Assembly (NCBI GenBank): GCA_010671905.1
Contig: JAAHII010000001.1
Location: 310,001 to 374,000, forward strand
DNA from: Leptolyngbya sp. SIOISBB
GTDB lineage: Bacteria; Cyanobacteriota; Cyanobacteriia; Phormidesmidales; Phormidesmidaceae
Reading direction: 5' to 3'
Length of the DNA: 64,000 nt
The notes beneath the pieces are model-generated. The model had not been told where the DNA came from. It ran no database searches and worked only from the letters and a program-made list of their open reading frames with translations. The translations under genes and the position numbers were made by a program. Below, piece after piece: positions 1 through 8,978 of this stretch. Each line of letters begins with the position of its first letter. Positions within the stretch are counted from its first letter, which is position 1.

Positions 1-1595
1 TCGGGTAGACGTTTTCTAAGCTCTAGAGCTTGACTAATCAGGGATTCTGCTTCGTAATACTGAGCTCGTTTATACAGGTATCGGCCAGCCTGATTGAGTA
101 GAAAGGCAGCAGCTTCAGAGTCAAGCTGATAATTCTTAACCAAATCTGCGGCAATTTTGGCATGAGGGAGGAGGAGCTCGCAAAGTGGCCAGTTCTCATA
201 TTCAACTTTAGGAAACACCTGGCTCAATACTCTAACAGCTCTTTCTGCCCACAGAGCACGAGTACTAGAGCCCATTCTGTCCTGTAGTACTTCCTGAACA
301 AGGTGGTGAATACTATAAGTATTGGAGCCAGGGTCTCGACGAATTAAACTATAGTCATTTAGAGGGTTCAAGAGGTTATCCAACACAAGCGGATCGTCCC
401 GTATGTCTACCAGAGCTTGAGCTAGGTTATGGCCAAGTTCACTATGACCTTTAACAATAAGTTCAATAGGAATAGCATTTGGGTTTAGAAATGCACTCAG
501 GTAGAGGAGGTCTGCAGAGGCAACAGAAGTTTTCTCAACTGCTTCGAAGTTAATCCTCCAAGTATCTGATACAGATGACCGACGACTACCAAAAACTGGT
601 AAAGAGAGCCCAAGTAAGCTTAAGCCGCGCTTGCGATAGCTTTTGAGATAATCTTGAAACCGAGATTTTTGCTCATTGATATAGGCACCCGCTTGCTCCA
701 TCGCCAATGGAAGAAAACCTAACTCAGCCACTAGTTGAGATGCTGCCTTATGCTCATCATCATCTGTATCGTCTCGGCTTGTGCGCTTGAAAAGAAATTC
801 AATAGATTCTTCGGGGGATAAGACCGGCATTTTAATAGGTTTTGCAATCCCCAATGTGTCGAAAACCGTCTTACGAGAAGTTAGGATTACATGCCCCGGA
901 AGGCTAGAAGGGAGAATAGGTGAGATTAGCGCTATATCTTCAGCATCATCAATGATTAACAGCCACTTTCTACGAGAAACCAACCACATCTTTACTGCAT
1001 GAGTAACCTGCTCCCAGCCGCTTTCATCTGACAAATTCAACTGTAAGCGTTTAGCAATTTCTCTCAAGCAGCTTCGAATTTCTTCATCTGAATTAGCATT
1101 TACGAAAAAAATATATTCGTATTCATCGAAATGCCTGTAAGCGTATTCGATAGCAGTCTGAGTTTTGCCAATCCCCCCCAGACCGCTGACAACTTCTATA
1201 GCCGATTTCCCTGTTATTCTCTGCTCAAAAAACCTTTGATGCAGTTCTTCAATAATGTCATCTCGATCTGTGAAAAAGGGATTTCTTTGATAAGGAAGAT
1301 TGTGAGCTGGAACTGTAATACTTATAACTTCTACATCTGGATTGGACCTCGGAGGTTTTATCGTTACACTAAGGTACTCTTTCGTGGCCCAGAAAATCCT
1401 GTCTCCAACGTCGCGTGCTATAGACTGTAGCCTATCTCGATCAACTTGAGAGACTACGTGCTGCCCAGCATCAATACATTCTTCTAGAAAACTCCTTAGC
1501 TCTGTTTGCGAGGACTGATCAAGCTGATCTTCTTCAAGAGCTAGCTCAAGCTGCTCCCATTTCCTTTGAATCTCAGACAGAGCATTTACAGCCAT
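1..1595 (-). CDS. NB-ARC STAND NTPase, C-terminus beyond window
   Basis: The reading frame is open from an ATG at 1595 to the left edge, about 531 codons, so the 3' end is missing. Residues 1-100 are helical and unrecognised. An NB-ARC ATPase core follows: P-loop GLGGIGKT at about 138-145, Walker B LLIIDDAED at about 212-220, the HVILTSR strand near 235, and FLPLA (GxP-type motif) near 294. A winged-helix-like segment comes next, and the last visible part (YYEAESLISQALELRKRLP) looks like the start of a TPR array. Such proteins are signal-transducing STAND switches in which the repeats sense and the NTPase oligomerises. It is the most downstream member of the minus-strand conflict cluster. The NTPase call is secure; the trigger and any effector are not visible. 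Confidence 0.85.
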   Translation of the reverse strand, partial: MAVNALSEIQRKWEQLELALEEDQLDQSSQTELRSFLEECIDAGQHVVSQVDRDRLQSIARDVGDRIFWATKEYLSVTIKPPRSNPDVEVISITVPAHNLPYQRNPFFTDRDDIIEELHQRFFEQRITGKSAIEVVSGLGGIGKTQTAIEYAYRHFDEYEYIFFVNANSDEEIRSCLREIAKRLQLNLSDESGWEQVTHAVKMWLVSRRKWLLIIDDAEDIALISPILPSSLPGHVILTSRKTVFDTLGIAKPIKMPVLSPEESIEFLFKRTSRDDTDDDEHKAASQLVAELGFLPLAMEQAGAYINEQKSRFQDYLKSYRKRGLSLLGLSLPVFGSRRSSVSDTWRINFEAVEKTSVASADLLYLSAFLNPNAIPIELIVKGHSELGHNLAQALVDIRDDPLVLDNLLNPLNDYSLIRRDPGSNTYSIHHLVQEVLQDRMGSSTRALWAERAVRVLSQVFPKVEYENWPLCELLLPHAKIAADLVKNYQLDSEAAAFLLNQAGRYLYKRAQYYEAESLISQALELRKRLP

Positions 1596-1973
1596 GTTTG
1601 CTCAGCATCCCAATGTTTCTCTTACCGTGACCAAAGTGTAATGCGCGACACCAATCCGAGCGTCACTTGAAGATCCGCCCTAGCGAGTTATATCTTAATA
1701 GGCTGGAAAAATACAACCAAATTCAGGAAAATATAATCCCGAGAGTTAGAACGATGAAAGCTCCACAAGTAACCACTATGAAGGATATTTGTTCAAATAG
1801 GCAGATATTCTTGAAGGAGTATAGGGCAAGCTTTGTGTGCGTTGGTCAATCCTCCTATTGCCGCTACCCTTGCTGGATGCTGTGAACTTACAGAACTGAA
1901 AATTGATTGTGTCGCGTTTTTGGGAACCTACTAAGGTTGAGAAAGCTTGAAATAAAAGTCAAAGCAGAACAAA
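1596..1973. other. Intergenic region, no gene seen
   Basis: About 380 bases separate the NB-ARC gene from the EAD-protein gene. It is relatively A/T-rich, with no convincing coding frame on either strand and no clear terminator. The NB-ARC gene may have its own promoter here, but no specific site can be supported. Confidence 0.4.
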
Positions 1974-2792
1974 TCAACTAGCGACGGCATTAGCAAAATA
2001 CTCTTCCAAGAGTCGATCTGCTACATGAAGACCATCTAAGAGCAACTCGCTAATTCGTTCAGTTAGAAGAACACCATTTCGAAAAACGGAACTTTCAGGG
2101 CCTGAACCTAGGCTTTGACTGATAGCGGGCGAACAGATTGGTACGTAACACAATAAGGAGACTAGTTCGACTTGATTAATCATTACCAGTTCTTTCAAGT
2201 CATTACTGAATGACATGCTTTGTAACCTTAATGGCTCAAAAAAAGTTGCAGCATCAAATCGGTATTTTTCAGAATCCTTCAAACATCGCAATTCACTCAA
2301 TTTTTGGCAAAGCAACATATAGCGATGTAGCTTGACATATTGAGGATATAAGCTTTCTGTTAGAGAGTGTACTTTTTTCCAGCTTTGAGCGTATTGCAAA
2401 TCTTGGGAAATACGATTGCTAACATCACTTGTAACAAACGTTGCATTGATGGGCAACTCACACCAACTCTCTGTAACGATATCCCAGATACGCATGCTGC
2501 CATTGTCAGGTATTTCAAGAAAAGGTCTAAAGCTTTTAGGATTGCTAGTATGTGATGAAGCCGTCTGTCCCATTACAATCCATAAAAATCGCTGCACTTC
2601 GACAAGACCACATCCTTCGGGTGTCTCAGCCCAAGCCAAAAGCTGAAAGACCCGATCGTCTTGTGGAGCAGGGGGAGGAGGAACTATCCCGTTAGGAATA
2701 CTAAGGGTAAAAAGTAACTGGCCAAATTTTTGTGGGATAAGGGAGCTAAGGGAGCTAAAAAGGTCGTTTCTTTCTTCTGGAGTAAGGGTCAT
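1974..2792 (-). CDS. Effector-associated-domain (EAD) protein, unknown C-terminus
   Basis: 272 residues. Residues about 3-75 form an effector-associated domain of the type fused to bacterial STAND NTPases and their effectors: conserved LIPQKFGQLLFTL, a proline-rich turn, LLAWAE and GCGL. The same domain occurs at the C-terminus of the next upstream protein (start 3525), where most positions match. EADs are small helical adaptors thought to recruit effectors to NTPases by like-with-like binding. Residues 76-272 are mostly helical and not recognised; no catalytic motif is visible. The gene follows the 175-residue EAD protein by about 200 bases and is probably part of the same conflict cluster. 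The domain call is fairly sure; the function of the C-terminal part is unknown. Confidence 0.7.
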   Translation of the reverse strand: MTLTPEERNDLFSSLSSLIPQKFGQLLFTLSIPNGIVPPPPAPQDDRVFQLLAWAETPEGCGLVEVQRFLWIVMGQTASSHTSNPKSFRPFLEIPDNGSMRIWDIVTESWCELPINATFVTSDVSNRISQDLQYAQSWKKVHSLTESLYPQYVKLHRYMLLCQKLSELRCLKDSEKYRFDAATFFEPLRLQSMSFSNDLKELVMINQVELVSLLCYVPICSPAISQSLGSGPESSVFRNGVLLTERISELLLDGLHVADRLLEEYFANAVAS

Positions 2793-2997
2793 TCTCTACT
2801 GTGTTTTATGCAAATGGGGCAGATGCGTTAAGTAGGGCGGTTAATGTCGAATCTGGTTAAGTACCTACTGTTAACAAGGCAGAAAGTACTTCGACAGTAG
2901 TGCTATTGCTTCTTCCAAAGTTCCTTGTACAAAAAAATTGATGTGAGTATAACTCCAGTAGTCTATCAGGCATCAAATTCCAGGATTCCGATAGAAA

Positions 2998-3525
2998 TCA
3001 CACACGCTTTAGAACCTTGTTCAGAGAGTACTGTAGTTCGAGTAAGCCACAGCCCTCTGATCCTTCAGCCCATGCAAGCAGAGCAGATGCTCGATCACCT
3101 ACTGGAGCGGACATAGGTGGAATGATACCAGTGGGTGGATTTAGGACAAAGATCAGCATATTAAATTGCTGAGGTACCAGAGCATAAAGAGTCTGAATTA
3201 AATTCATTCGCTCTTGCTGTGACAAAACAGTGTTGTTTATATCCACTTTCGGTGGAGGTGTGAGATAGTTTTGAGATGCAGATCGAACGGCCTGGGCGAT
3301 CGCCTGAATATTTTCCTCCGTTAATTCGAGGCGATCTCCGATGTGAACCTCTCCCAAGGCTTGCTGGATATTGACTGAGTACTTGCCCACCTGTAGTAAC
3401 GATGGAGGGCGATCGCCTTGATTGAGAAAATCTCTTAGCGCTTGCAGATCAGCCTCAGTATGTTCTCCATTCGCTATGCGTTCCAGAATGACTGATAATT
3501 CCGCTGGCTGAAGCATCTCAAACAC
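2998..3525 (-). CDS. Small EAD adaptor with GKY/IGDR beta module
   Basis: 175 residues in three parts. Residues about 5-35 are a short helical unit (ILERIANGEHTEADLQALRD) often found at the very N-terminus of cyanobacterial NACHT and TIR proteins. Residues about 45-70 are a beta module (VGKYSVNIQ, VHIGDRLEL) shared with neighbouring proteins in this cluster. Residues about 103-172 are an EAD nearly parallel to that of the protein ending at 1974. There is no enzyme domain, so the best reading is an adaptor that bridges a module-bearing partner and an EAD-bearing partner. It lies about 120 bases downstream of the coiled-coil membrane protein. No direct homologue of known function is recognised. 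Confidence 0.7.
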   Translation of the reverse strand: MFEMLQPAELSVILERIANGEHTEADLQALRDFLNQGDRPPSLLQVGKYSVNIQQALGEVHIGDRLELTEENIQAIAQAVRSASQNYLTPPPKVDINNTVLSQQERMNLIQTLYALVPQQFNMLIFVLNPPTGIIPPMSAPVGDRASALLAWAEGSEGCGLLELQYSLNKVLKRV

Positions 3526-3645
3526 ACTCTATCGGGGGCTAAAGCAGGCAAACTAATGCCTTTATAGCTCATGGCTTTAGCTGGATGCTATGACGTTCGC
3601 TAGGAACCAACTGCGATCGCCCGCCGACACTGTTTCATCCACTGA

Positions 3646-4446
3646 CTACAGCCCAGAAATTTCGGATTGAGGGGGATTCGGAAGTTCTTTCAGCCATGAA
3701 TCATGTTGGCTTGATCTGTCTTGCGTTTGAATAACAGCGAAGGTAATAGCTGCAACAGTTGAAACAAACAGCAATGCCGTTAGGATTAGAGACCTTTGAT
3801 ACTTTTGTTTATAGCGCAACGCCTCAGCAGATAAAGCTTCCAAAGATCTCGCTTCCTCTCGCAGGGACTCTTCCTGTGTCTTTAACGAGGCTTCCAGAGA
3901 CTGAATTCTTTCCTGCAATGTCTGCTCGTGAAGCCTGGCGTTGGCCTCGAATGAGTGCAATCGTTCCTGGAAAGTCTCTTCTTGGCGTTTTGCCACTGCT
4001 TGAATGGTGCTCAGCTCCTGTTGCAGCGTCTGCTCTCTAGCTCTAACAGCTTCCAGTTCCTGCCTTAGAGAGTCCAGTCGATTCAAGAGGTTTTCTTCTT
4101 GAAGGCTGGCAGCCTGTAAGGCATCCTCACTGGCTTCTAAAAATTCGGTTTCCAGCGCACTTAGGTTTTGATAAGATTTGGCCGCTTGCAGTAGCTGACC
4201 TTGCCACAGAAAATCGGATGGACGACCTTGAGCTTGCCAGTCTTGAGCATCTTTAGCAAGGCGTAAACGCTTATAGCGTGTCAACTGCTCCGCCTCTAGC
4301 CACTGTTGATAGCGTGGCCAGTTATCGATGAGAGCCTCGTGAACGAGTTCGATGTGCTCGTCACCTGGTGCATCGCTGGGCGTTAGACGAATCAGTTGTG
4401 ACTCGACTAATTTGTCAATGATCCGGTTGATTTGAGCAGTATCCAT
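3646..4446 (-). CDS. STAND winged-helix half with coiled coil and membrane anchor
   Basis: 266 residues. Residues 1-50 match the second half of the winged-helix region of nSTAND1-type NTPases (INRIIDKLVESQLIRL, then ELVHEALIDNWPRYQQWLEAE). Residues about 100-215 are a long heptad-rich coiled coil with several QE.L repeats. Residues about 222-242 form one transmembrane helix (ILTALLFVSTVAAITFAVI), followed by a short tail. The first half of the winged helix lies at about residues 395-430 of the upstream 732-residue protein, so one ancestral protein appears to be split into two genes. The start is 13 bases after the upstream stop and out of frame with it, with AGGG about 8 bases upstream, so translation is likely coupled. 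Membrane tethering of the pair is inferred. Confidence 0.75.
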   Translation of the reverse strand: MDTAQINRIIDKLVESQLIRLTPSDAPGDEHIELVHEALIDNWPRYQQWLEAEQLTRYKRLRLAKDAQDWQAQGRPSDFLWQGQLLQAAKSYQNLSALETEFLEASEDALQAASLQEENLLNRLDSLRQELEAVRAREQTLQQELSTIQAVAKRQEETFQERLHSFEANARLHEQTLQERIQSLEASLKTQEESLREEARSLEALSAEALRYKQKYQRSLILTALLFVSTVAAITFAVIQTQDRSSQHDSWLKELPNPPQSEISGL

Positions 4447-4459
4447 ACACGTACCCTAG

Positions 4460-6658
4460 CTAAGGCTGACTAGACAGAATCGAAACCGCAAACCGGAGCG
4501 GGGATGTCTCATCTTGATCCGCCAGTGCCACCTCTACTGAATAGTGGTGATCGGCTTGAGGATGATTCAACTCAACCACAAGGAGCCCTGGAGAACTGCG
4601 TTTCGCCAGCCCATCTTGACCGTTTTGTATGTGAATTGAACCGCCGCAGGGAAGTTGCGCCAATATCCTTAAGCGATCGCCCCTCACAAGCATCGCTTTG
4701 AGATAGAGTATCCCTGTTGTCGTCAGCCATTCCCGCTGTTGCGTTGGGATCTCTGGGGTCAAGGTCAGCGTCAACGTGTCTAAAATATCTTTGGCAGCCA
4801 GCATGGTTAACGTGACCTGCTGTTGGGGATTGGCCCCAGCATAGCCGTTGGGAAAAGCAGCCTTTAGCGCGGTCACATCGCGAGTAGCCGTGTTGCGAAC
4901 GGTGGCATTGGCGAGCACTAAGCCCGCAATCTGATCCATGGTCTGCGGCTGATCGGGAAACAAGTTTTCCACTGCCCGAACCAGCTGTATTCCCGGTTGT
5001 AAGGACTCTGCGATCATCTGCTGGCAACAGTCAAGCAGCCCCGACAAAACATCATCGGGAAGGGCCGTTGGTAGAGGAAGGGATCGCAACTGGGCTAACC
5101 AAGGCTGCGTAGGCGCTTCAGCCAGCTCAGTCGGATATTCTGCCAATGTGGTTTCCCAGGGAAAGAGGGGGGGTTGAGTATCACTGCTCGTCATTCTCTC
5201 CTGCAGGAGCGTCTGAAAATGCTGCTGTACCGCAGCGGGCGGCTCGGAGGCCGTAAACAAAGAATCTAAGAGTTGCTCCACCACCTCAGGATTAGCAGCA
5301 GGTTCACTGCCAGCCTCTGTAGCTACGGCGTCAGGATTGTCAACCGTTTGGGTTTGGCCAATTGGCTGGAGCAATTCTTCGGTTGAAGCGTTGGCGACTA
5401 TTTTCGTGAGCAACTGACGCGGAACCCGTCGCTTAACCAGGTTCATCCCATTCCCCAGCTGCACCAACCCTAGCAAGAGCTGCCGAGCGATCGCTTGCTC
5501 ATCGGGCGAGAGTTCTGCAAAGCATTGTTCCGCCTGCGTTACTAGGGCTTGGCGACCGCGTCCGACGTCCCGATAGTGTTGCCAAGTGATGCGGTTGCGA
5601 TTGCGCTTTTCCCAAAGGCGGGTCAAAATCACCTGGAGTAAGGAAAGACACTCGGGTTCACGCAACGTATCTTGCACCAGAGCATCCACGACTCCTGCTT
5701 CAAACTTGAGCCCCACCAAATCGGCTGGCTGGGTGATCATGGTGTGCAGTTCATCGGCACTGGGAGACATCACAGGGATACGAGCCGACCTGCAAACTGC
5801 TGCCAACTCAGGAAAATCGGCCAACTGCGACTCGTATTCAGACTTAAGAATGATGATGACGGTATGTTGGGGCTCAGGTGTCTGAACCAGCTTCAGCAAG
5901 CTAGCTATGCAAATTTGCCGATTGGCCTTGTCGTGGCAAAGGGTAAAGAGTTCCTCAAACTGGTCAATCACCAAAACGGCTGGCTTGCCTTGACCGATGC
6001 GATTTACGATTTGTCGCAAGTGGCCGGGATGCTGTCGCAGGTACTGAGTTAGACGAGGAATCAACTGCTCTTTGTCTACCCGCTCAGGACACAGCAAACG
6101 GGCGATCACCTCGAAAGGACTACTCCCCGGTGCCATCCAGGAATAGTCCAGCCAGTGTTGGCGATTGGATAAGGTGCGAGCCCGTAGCTTCGGCAACAAT
6201 CCGCCAAAGACAACTGACGTTTTCCCAACCCCCCTAGCGCCCGTGACCAGCAGTAGCCGTTCTGTATCGACCGTTTGCAGCAGTTGCCTGACCAAAGGCT
6301 GACGTCCATAGAATAAGGCCTGTTCTGATTCACGATAGGGTTTTAGACCGACGTAGGGGCACTGACTATCATCGGGTTTAGGCGCTAACTGAGGATCGAA
6401 ATCATACAGCGTCGCTTCTGGCGGCTCTTGACCCGCTCGGTATAAAATGGCCGACCAGTAGTCGAGAAATCCTTGGGCAAGCGATCGTTCCTCTTCGTCA
6501 TCGATGATTGTTCCGGTTGCCTTGGCCTTGTGAATAAAGGCTGCGATCAACGTCAGGGTTTCGGACTCATCCCCTTGCGCTTGATGGCGCTTGAGTAACT
6601 CGCTATGGGTGACTCGCAACGACAGCAGGGAAGGAAAGCACTTGTTTTCGGCAACCAT
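4460..6658 (-). CDS. nSTAND1-type NTPase with foreign C-terminal segment
   Basis: 732 residues. Residues about 10-90 are a helical N-terminal region common on cyanobacterial STAND proteins (LRVTHSELLKR, then DYWSAILYR). The NTPase starts with YVGLKPYRESEQALFYGR, typical of nSTAND1, followed by P-loop GARGVGKTS and Walker B AVLVIDQFEELF. The winged helix begins near residue 395 (LLLGLVQLGNGMNL) but is not completed. From about residue 435 to the end the chain is different: a linker, LFPWETTLAEYP, a helical region and a beta-rich end resembling a separate cyanobacterial protein of unknown function. The rest of the winged helix is in the next gene. It lies 41 bases downstream of the 398-residue gene, so an operon is likely. 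The NTPase call is secure; the insertion reading is inference. Confidence 0.8.
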   Translation of the reverse strand: MVAENKCFPSLLSLRVTHSELLKRHQAQGDESETLTLIAAFIHKAKATGTIIDDEEERSLAQGFLDYWSAILYRAGQEPPEATLYDFDPQLAPKPDDSQCPYVGLKPYRESEQALFYGRQPLVRQLLQTVDTERLLLVTGARGVGKTSVVFGGLLPKLRARTLSNRQHWLDYSWMAPGSSPFEVIARLLCPERVDKEQLIPRLTQYLRQHPGHLRQIVNRIGQGKPAVLVIDQFEELFTLCHDKANRQICIASLLKLVQTPEPQHTVIIILKSEYESQLADFPELAAVCRSARIPVMSPSADELHTMITQPADLVGLKFEAGVVDALVQDTLREPECLSLLQVILTRLWEKRNRNRITWQHYRDVGRGRQALVTQAEQCFAELSPDEQAIARQLLLGLVQLGNGMNLVKRRVPRQLLTKIVANASTEELLQPIGQTQTVDNPDAVATEAGSEPAANPEVVEQLLDSLFTASEPPAAVQQHFQTLLQERMTSSDTQPPLFPWETTLAEYPTELAEAPTQPWLAQLRSLPLPTALPDDVLSGLLDCCQQMIAESLQPGIQLVRAVENLFPDQPQTMDQIAGLVLANATVRNTATRDVTALKAAFPNGYAGANPQQQVTLTMLAAKDILDTLTLTLTPEIPTQQREWLTTTGILYLKAMLVRGDRLRILAQLPCGGSIHIQNGQDGLAKRSSPGLLVVELNHPQADHHYSVEVALADQDETSPLRFAVSILSSQP

Positions 6659-6699
6659 AACCAGGGGAGCACACGAGCAAGATGGATGAACTCCAGTGC

Positions 6700-7896
6700 T
6701 TAGCCTAATGCGTCTAAGACACCTGCTAAATGCTTACCCACTTCGCTAAGTTCGTCAAATAGCAGCTTCAAATTAGTGTCTACTCGATAAAAACGGTTCA
6801 GCGCTTGGCTCCGGTAAAGCTGGAAACAGCTCCGGATTCTGGCGGGATTATGCTCCTTCAATGCAGCGTCTAGATTTCGAGTATGGGCTTGGAACCAAGT
6901 GGTCCAATCATCTTGGTGCTCATCAAAAAAAGGCTTGACTCTCGCTTGCAAATCTGGCCAAGCTATCTCCAATTCCATCACGTCATAGGCAATGGTCGTT
7001 TCGATTAACCTGAGATCAATATCGATGGCTTGCCAATAGTCGTGGGTGACGACGAGGACTGCTAAGCGATTCGCTAAATCAGTTAGAGCCGTAATGCTTC
7101 TACCAAAATCCTGCGTCTTATCAGTCTCTGGACACACTTCAACCAGTTTCTGTTGAATGGCGCGCATTGATTCAATCAGTTCTGATAGCTGTAAATTACG
7201 GGCCGCTTGGTTCAGTTGGGTATTGAGACGGGAGGGTTGGTGGGCAATGATGCGTTTTAATTTGCTGATAGCCTGTCTGAGTTTTTGAGCATCCAACTCT
7301 GCGATCGCCTCACTCAATACTTTTGCCACGGTTTGCAAGTCACTGGGCCATTGAGCGGTACTGACGCTATGGTCAACGTGCTGGCAGACTGCCTGAATTC
7401 TCAAGATATAGTTTTGCAGTTGCATATGGTGAACCGCACAATCTCCGACTGCAATGTCGTCCTCTAGAAAGTACTTGACCGCCTTAGCGACTGGCTCATA
7501 GCAAACAACTTCGACATTGTGGAGAAGGTCGTGTAATTCTTTGAGTTTCGCTACGACGGCAATCTTGTCACTCGCAGCTCGAAAATTAGCCCGAAAGACG
7601 ACGACGGAGTCATGAATTTCCGGATTTTGCAGCAAGCCAGACAATGCGTTGAGCCCGACACCAATGGTTGTGCCATAGTCCTTCTGAAACCGACGCAGCT
7701 CTTCCCGCAGGAGGGTCTTTACAATTTTGGCTACTTCGCTGTATTCACCCGTCCACAACTCTTCGCGAATGATGCGTCGTAGGGTTTCTGGATCGATCGA
7801 GTAAATGCGATCGCCAATGTGGATATCTCCTCGGCCTTTGCCAAAGTTGATCGCATATTTCCCTGACTGCTGGACGGTTGGTTTTTGTTGAGTCAC
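6700..7896 (-). CDS. Conflict-cluster helical protein with GKY/IGDR module
   Basis: 398 residues. Residues about 8-45 carry the beta module seen elsewhere in this cluster (QQSGKYAINF, IHIGDRIY, then PETLRRIIREEL). The remainder is almost all alpha-helical with no enzymatic motif that I can identify. Long helical proteins of this kind accompany STAND, CHAT or caspase effectors in cyanobacterial conflict loci, but I cannot name the family with confidence. It is the first gene of a tight three-gene run (6700, 4460, 3646) and probably supplies the partner recognised by the NTPase. The ATG at 7896 gives the module at the expected distance from the N-terminus. An 18-base palindrome about 200 bases upstream may be an operator. 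Confidence 0.6.
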   Translation of the reverse strand: MTQQKPTVQQSGKYAINFGKGRGDIHIGDRIYSIDPETLRRIIREELWTGEYSEVAKIVKTLLREELRRFQKDYGTTIGVGLNALSGLLQNPEIHDSVVVFRANFRAASDKIAVVAKLKELHDLLHNVEVVCYEPVAKAVKYFLEDDIAVGDCAVHHMQLQNYILRIQAVCQHVDHSVSTAQWPSDLQTVAKVLSEAIAELDAQKLRQAISKLKRIIAHQPSRLNTQLNQAARNLQLSELIESMRAIQQKLVEVCPETDKTQDFGRSITALTDLANRLAVLVVTHDYWQAIDIDLRLIETTIAYDVMELEIAWPDLQARVKPFFDEHQDDWTTWFQAHTRNLDAALKEHNPARIRSCFQLYRSQALNRFYRVDTNLKLLFDELSEVGKHLAGVLDALG

Positions 7897-8235
7897 AGAA
7901 TCTTAAGTAACCACGACGCTCTGAGCCTCAGGTGCAATCGAGCTTATCCCCAAAATCTAAACATTGAATTTAGCCAGTGGCAAGAATGACCAGATTTATG
8001 TCACACCCTGCAGCAGGAATCTGGTTATGCCCGCTAGCACACAAGTAGATATTACATACACGTCAAACCGGATTAGTACAAAGGCACTTGTCATTTTAGT
8101 TCAAATGAACTAATCTGTATCTACTGCGCGCACTGCGGGTGTCTACTGACGGCTGGATGCATCCTAATTTGCTGGCACAGATGAGGGCTCCATCTTGTGC
8201 CAAATCTCACTAACTTCAAATTAAGGAATGAATCC
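7897..8235. other. Divergent intergenic region
   Basis: About 340 bases between the minus-strand 398-residue gene and a small plus-strand reading frame. It must hold the promoter of the minus-strand operon. The only structure seen is the palindrome at 8096-8113. Confidence 0.4.
8096..8113. promoter_or_regulatory. Operator-like 18-base palindrome
   Basis: TTAGTTCA-AA-TGAACTAA is a perfect 8+8 inverted repeat with a 2-base centre. It lies in the divergent intergenic region, about 200 bases upstream of the minus-strand helical-protein gene and 120 bases upstream of a small plus-strand reading frame. The size and symmetry suit a dimeric regulator. No specific regulator family is assigned. Confidence 0.35.
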
Positions 8236-8409
8236 ATGACTCCATTTGAAACCTGGAGAAACGACCAAAACAGATCGCAAGACCATGGGTGCGACAACAA
8301 TTGGAGTACACAAGTCCGACGAGAGTATGAAGAAAAAGCTGATGAGGCTGACGACCGCTTGCGGGAAAAACAAGAGCAGGAATGGAGAGGATTCTGGAGC
8401 AAGGGCTAG
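8236..8409 (+). CDS. Small charged protein, unknown
   Basis: 57 residues, from an ATG preceded by AAGGA about 8 bases upstream, which favours this start over an upstream ATG at 8197. The product is highly charged, with a helix-forming acidic/basic C-terminal half (EEKADEADDRLREKQEQEW). It has no signal peptide, membrane segment or known motif. It is the first of two small plus-strand genes embedded in a minus-strand conflict cluster, and a terminator-like hairpin follows it. It could be a small regulator or antitoxin-like partner, but nothing in the sequence proves that, and a fortuitous frame is possible. Confidence 0.45.
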   Translation: MTPFETWRNDQNRSQDHGCDNNWSTQVRREYEEKADEADDRLREKQEQEWRGFWSKG

Positions 8410-8447
8410 TTGCTTCCAGAGTCTTTAAATAAGCTTCATGAACGAGA

Positions 8448-8504
8448 AATCCTGTCTCCTTTCGAGGTTTGCCATATGAGCAGATTAAGGAGCAGGATTT
8501 TTTT
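8448..8504 (+). terminator. Rho-independent terminator-like hairpin
   Basis: The arms are 8448-8460 (AATCCTGTCTCCT) and 8488-8499 (AGGAGCAGGATT), pairing with one bulged T and a 27-base loop, followed by a run of seven T residues ending at 8504. It lies 40-95 bases downstream of the small gene ending at 8409, in the right orientation to end its transcript. Confidence 0.5.
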
Positions 8505-8584
8505 GACTAAATTTCAGAAATTTATCCGGTTGCTGCTTCAGGTTTGTGTATAGGTGAACGACCTTTATCTAAATCTGAAGCACT

Positions 8585-8764
8585 ATGGCGCCTGTTGAAG
8601 AACTGAAGCTATTTGAGGACAGACTGAGAGCTCTAGCTGCTCAAAGTGGACTTGAAGGGTTAGATAATGCATTTGAGCAAGCTAAGCTAGAGCATCAACA
8701 TTTAGCAGATAGAGCTGATGAACTATTAAGGATCAAGCATCAAATACAATTAGAGATGCTATGA
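8585..8764 (+). CDS. 59-residue coiled-coil protein, unknown
   Basis: An ATG at 8585 opens a 59-codon frame ending in TGA at 8762-8764. The product starts MAPVEELKLFEDRLRALA and continues as one amphipathic helix rich in leucine, glutamate and lysine/arginine, typical of a short coiled coil. No good Shine-Dalgarno is seen (only a weak GAAG), which lowers confidence. It stands directly downstream of the terminator-like hairpin at 8448-8504 and faces the minus-strand gene at 8979. Like the small gene at 8236 it could be a regulator or immunity partner of the cluster, but no function can be read from the sequence. Confidence 0.45.
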   Translation: MAPVEELKLFEDRLRALAAQSGLEGLDNAFEQAKLEHQHLADRADELLRIKHQIQLEML

Positions 8765-8978
8765 ATTTGACGGAAAGACGTCTCAACACTGATCGGCTAT
8801 AAGCATTTCATATATATTATGCCGGTTTCTATCTGAGCGTCACTCAATTGTTCGATGCGGATAGTGAGGCAACTGCTCTAACAAATAATTGATATATCCC
8901 TTTAATTGAAGGATGGTTTTTGAGGGTAAGTGATCAGGTAAGTTCTCTCTGAGACATTCAAAGGCAAAAACATAGATT

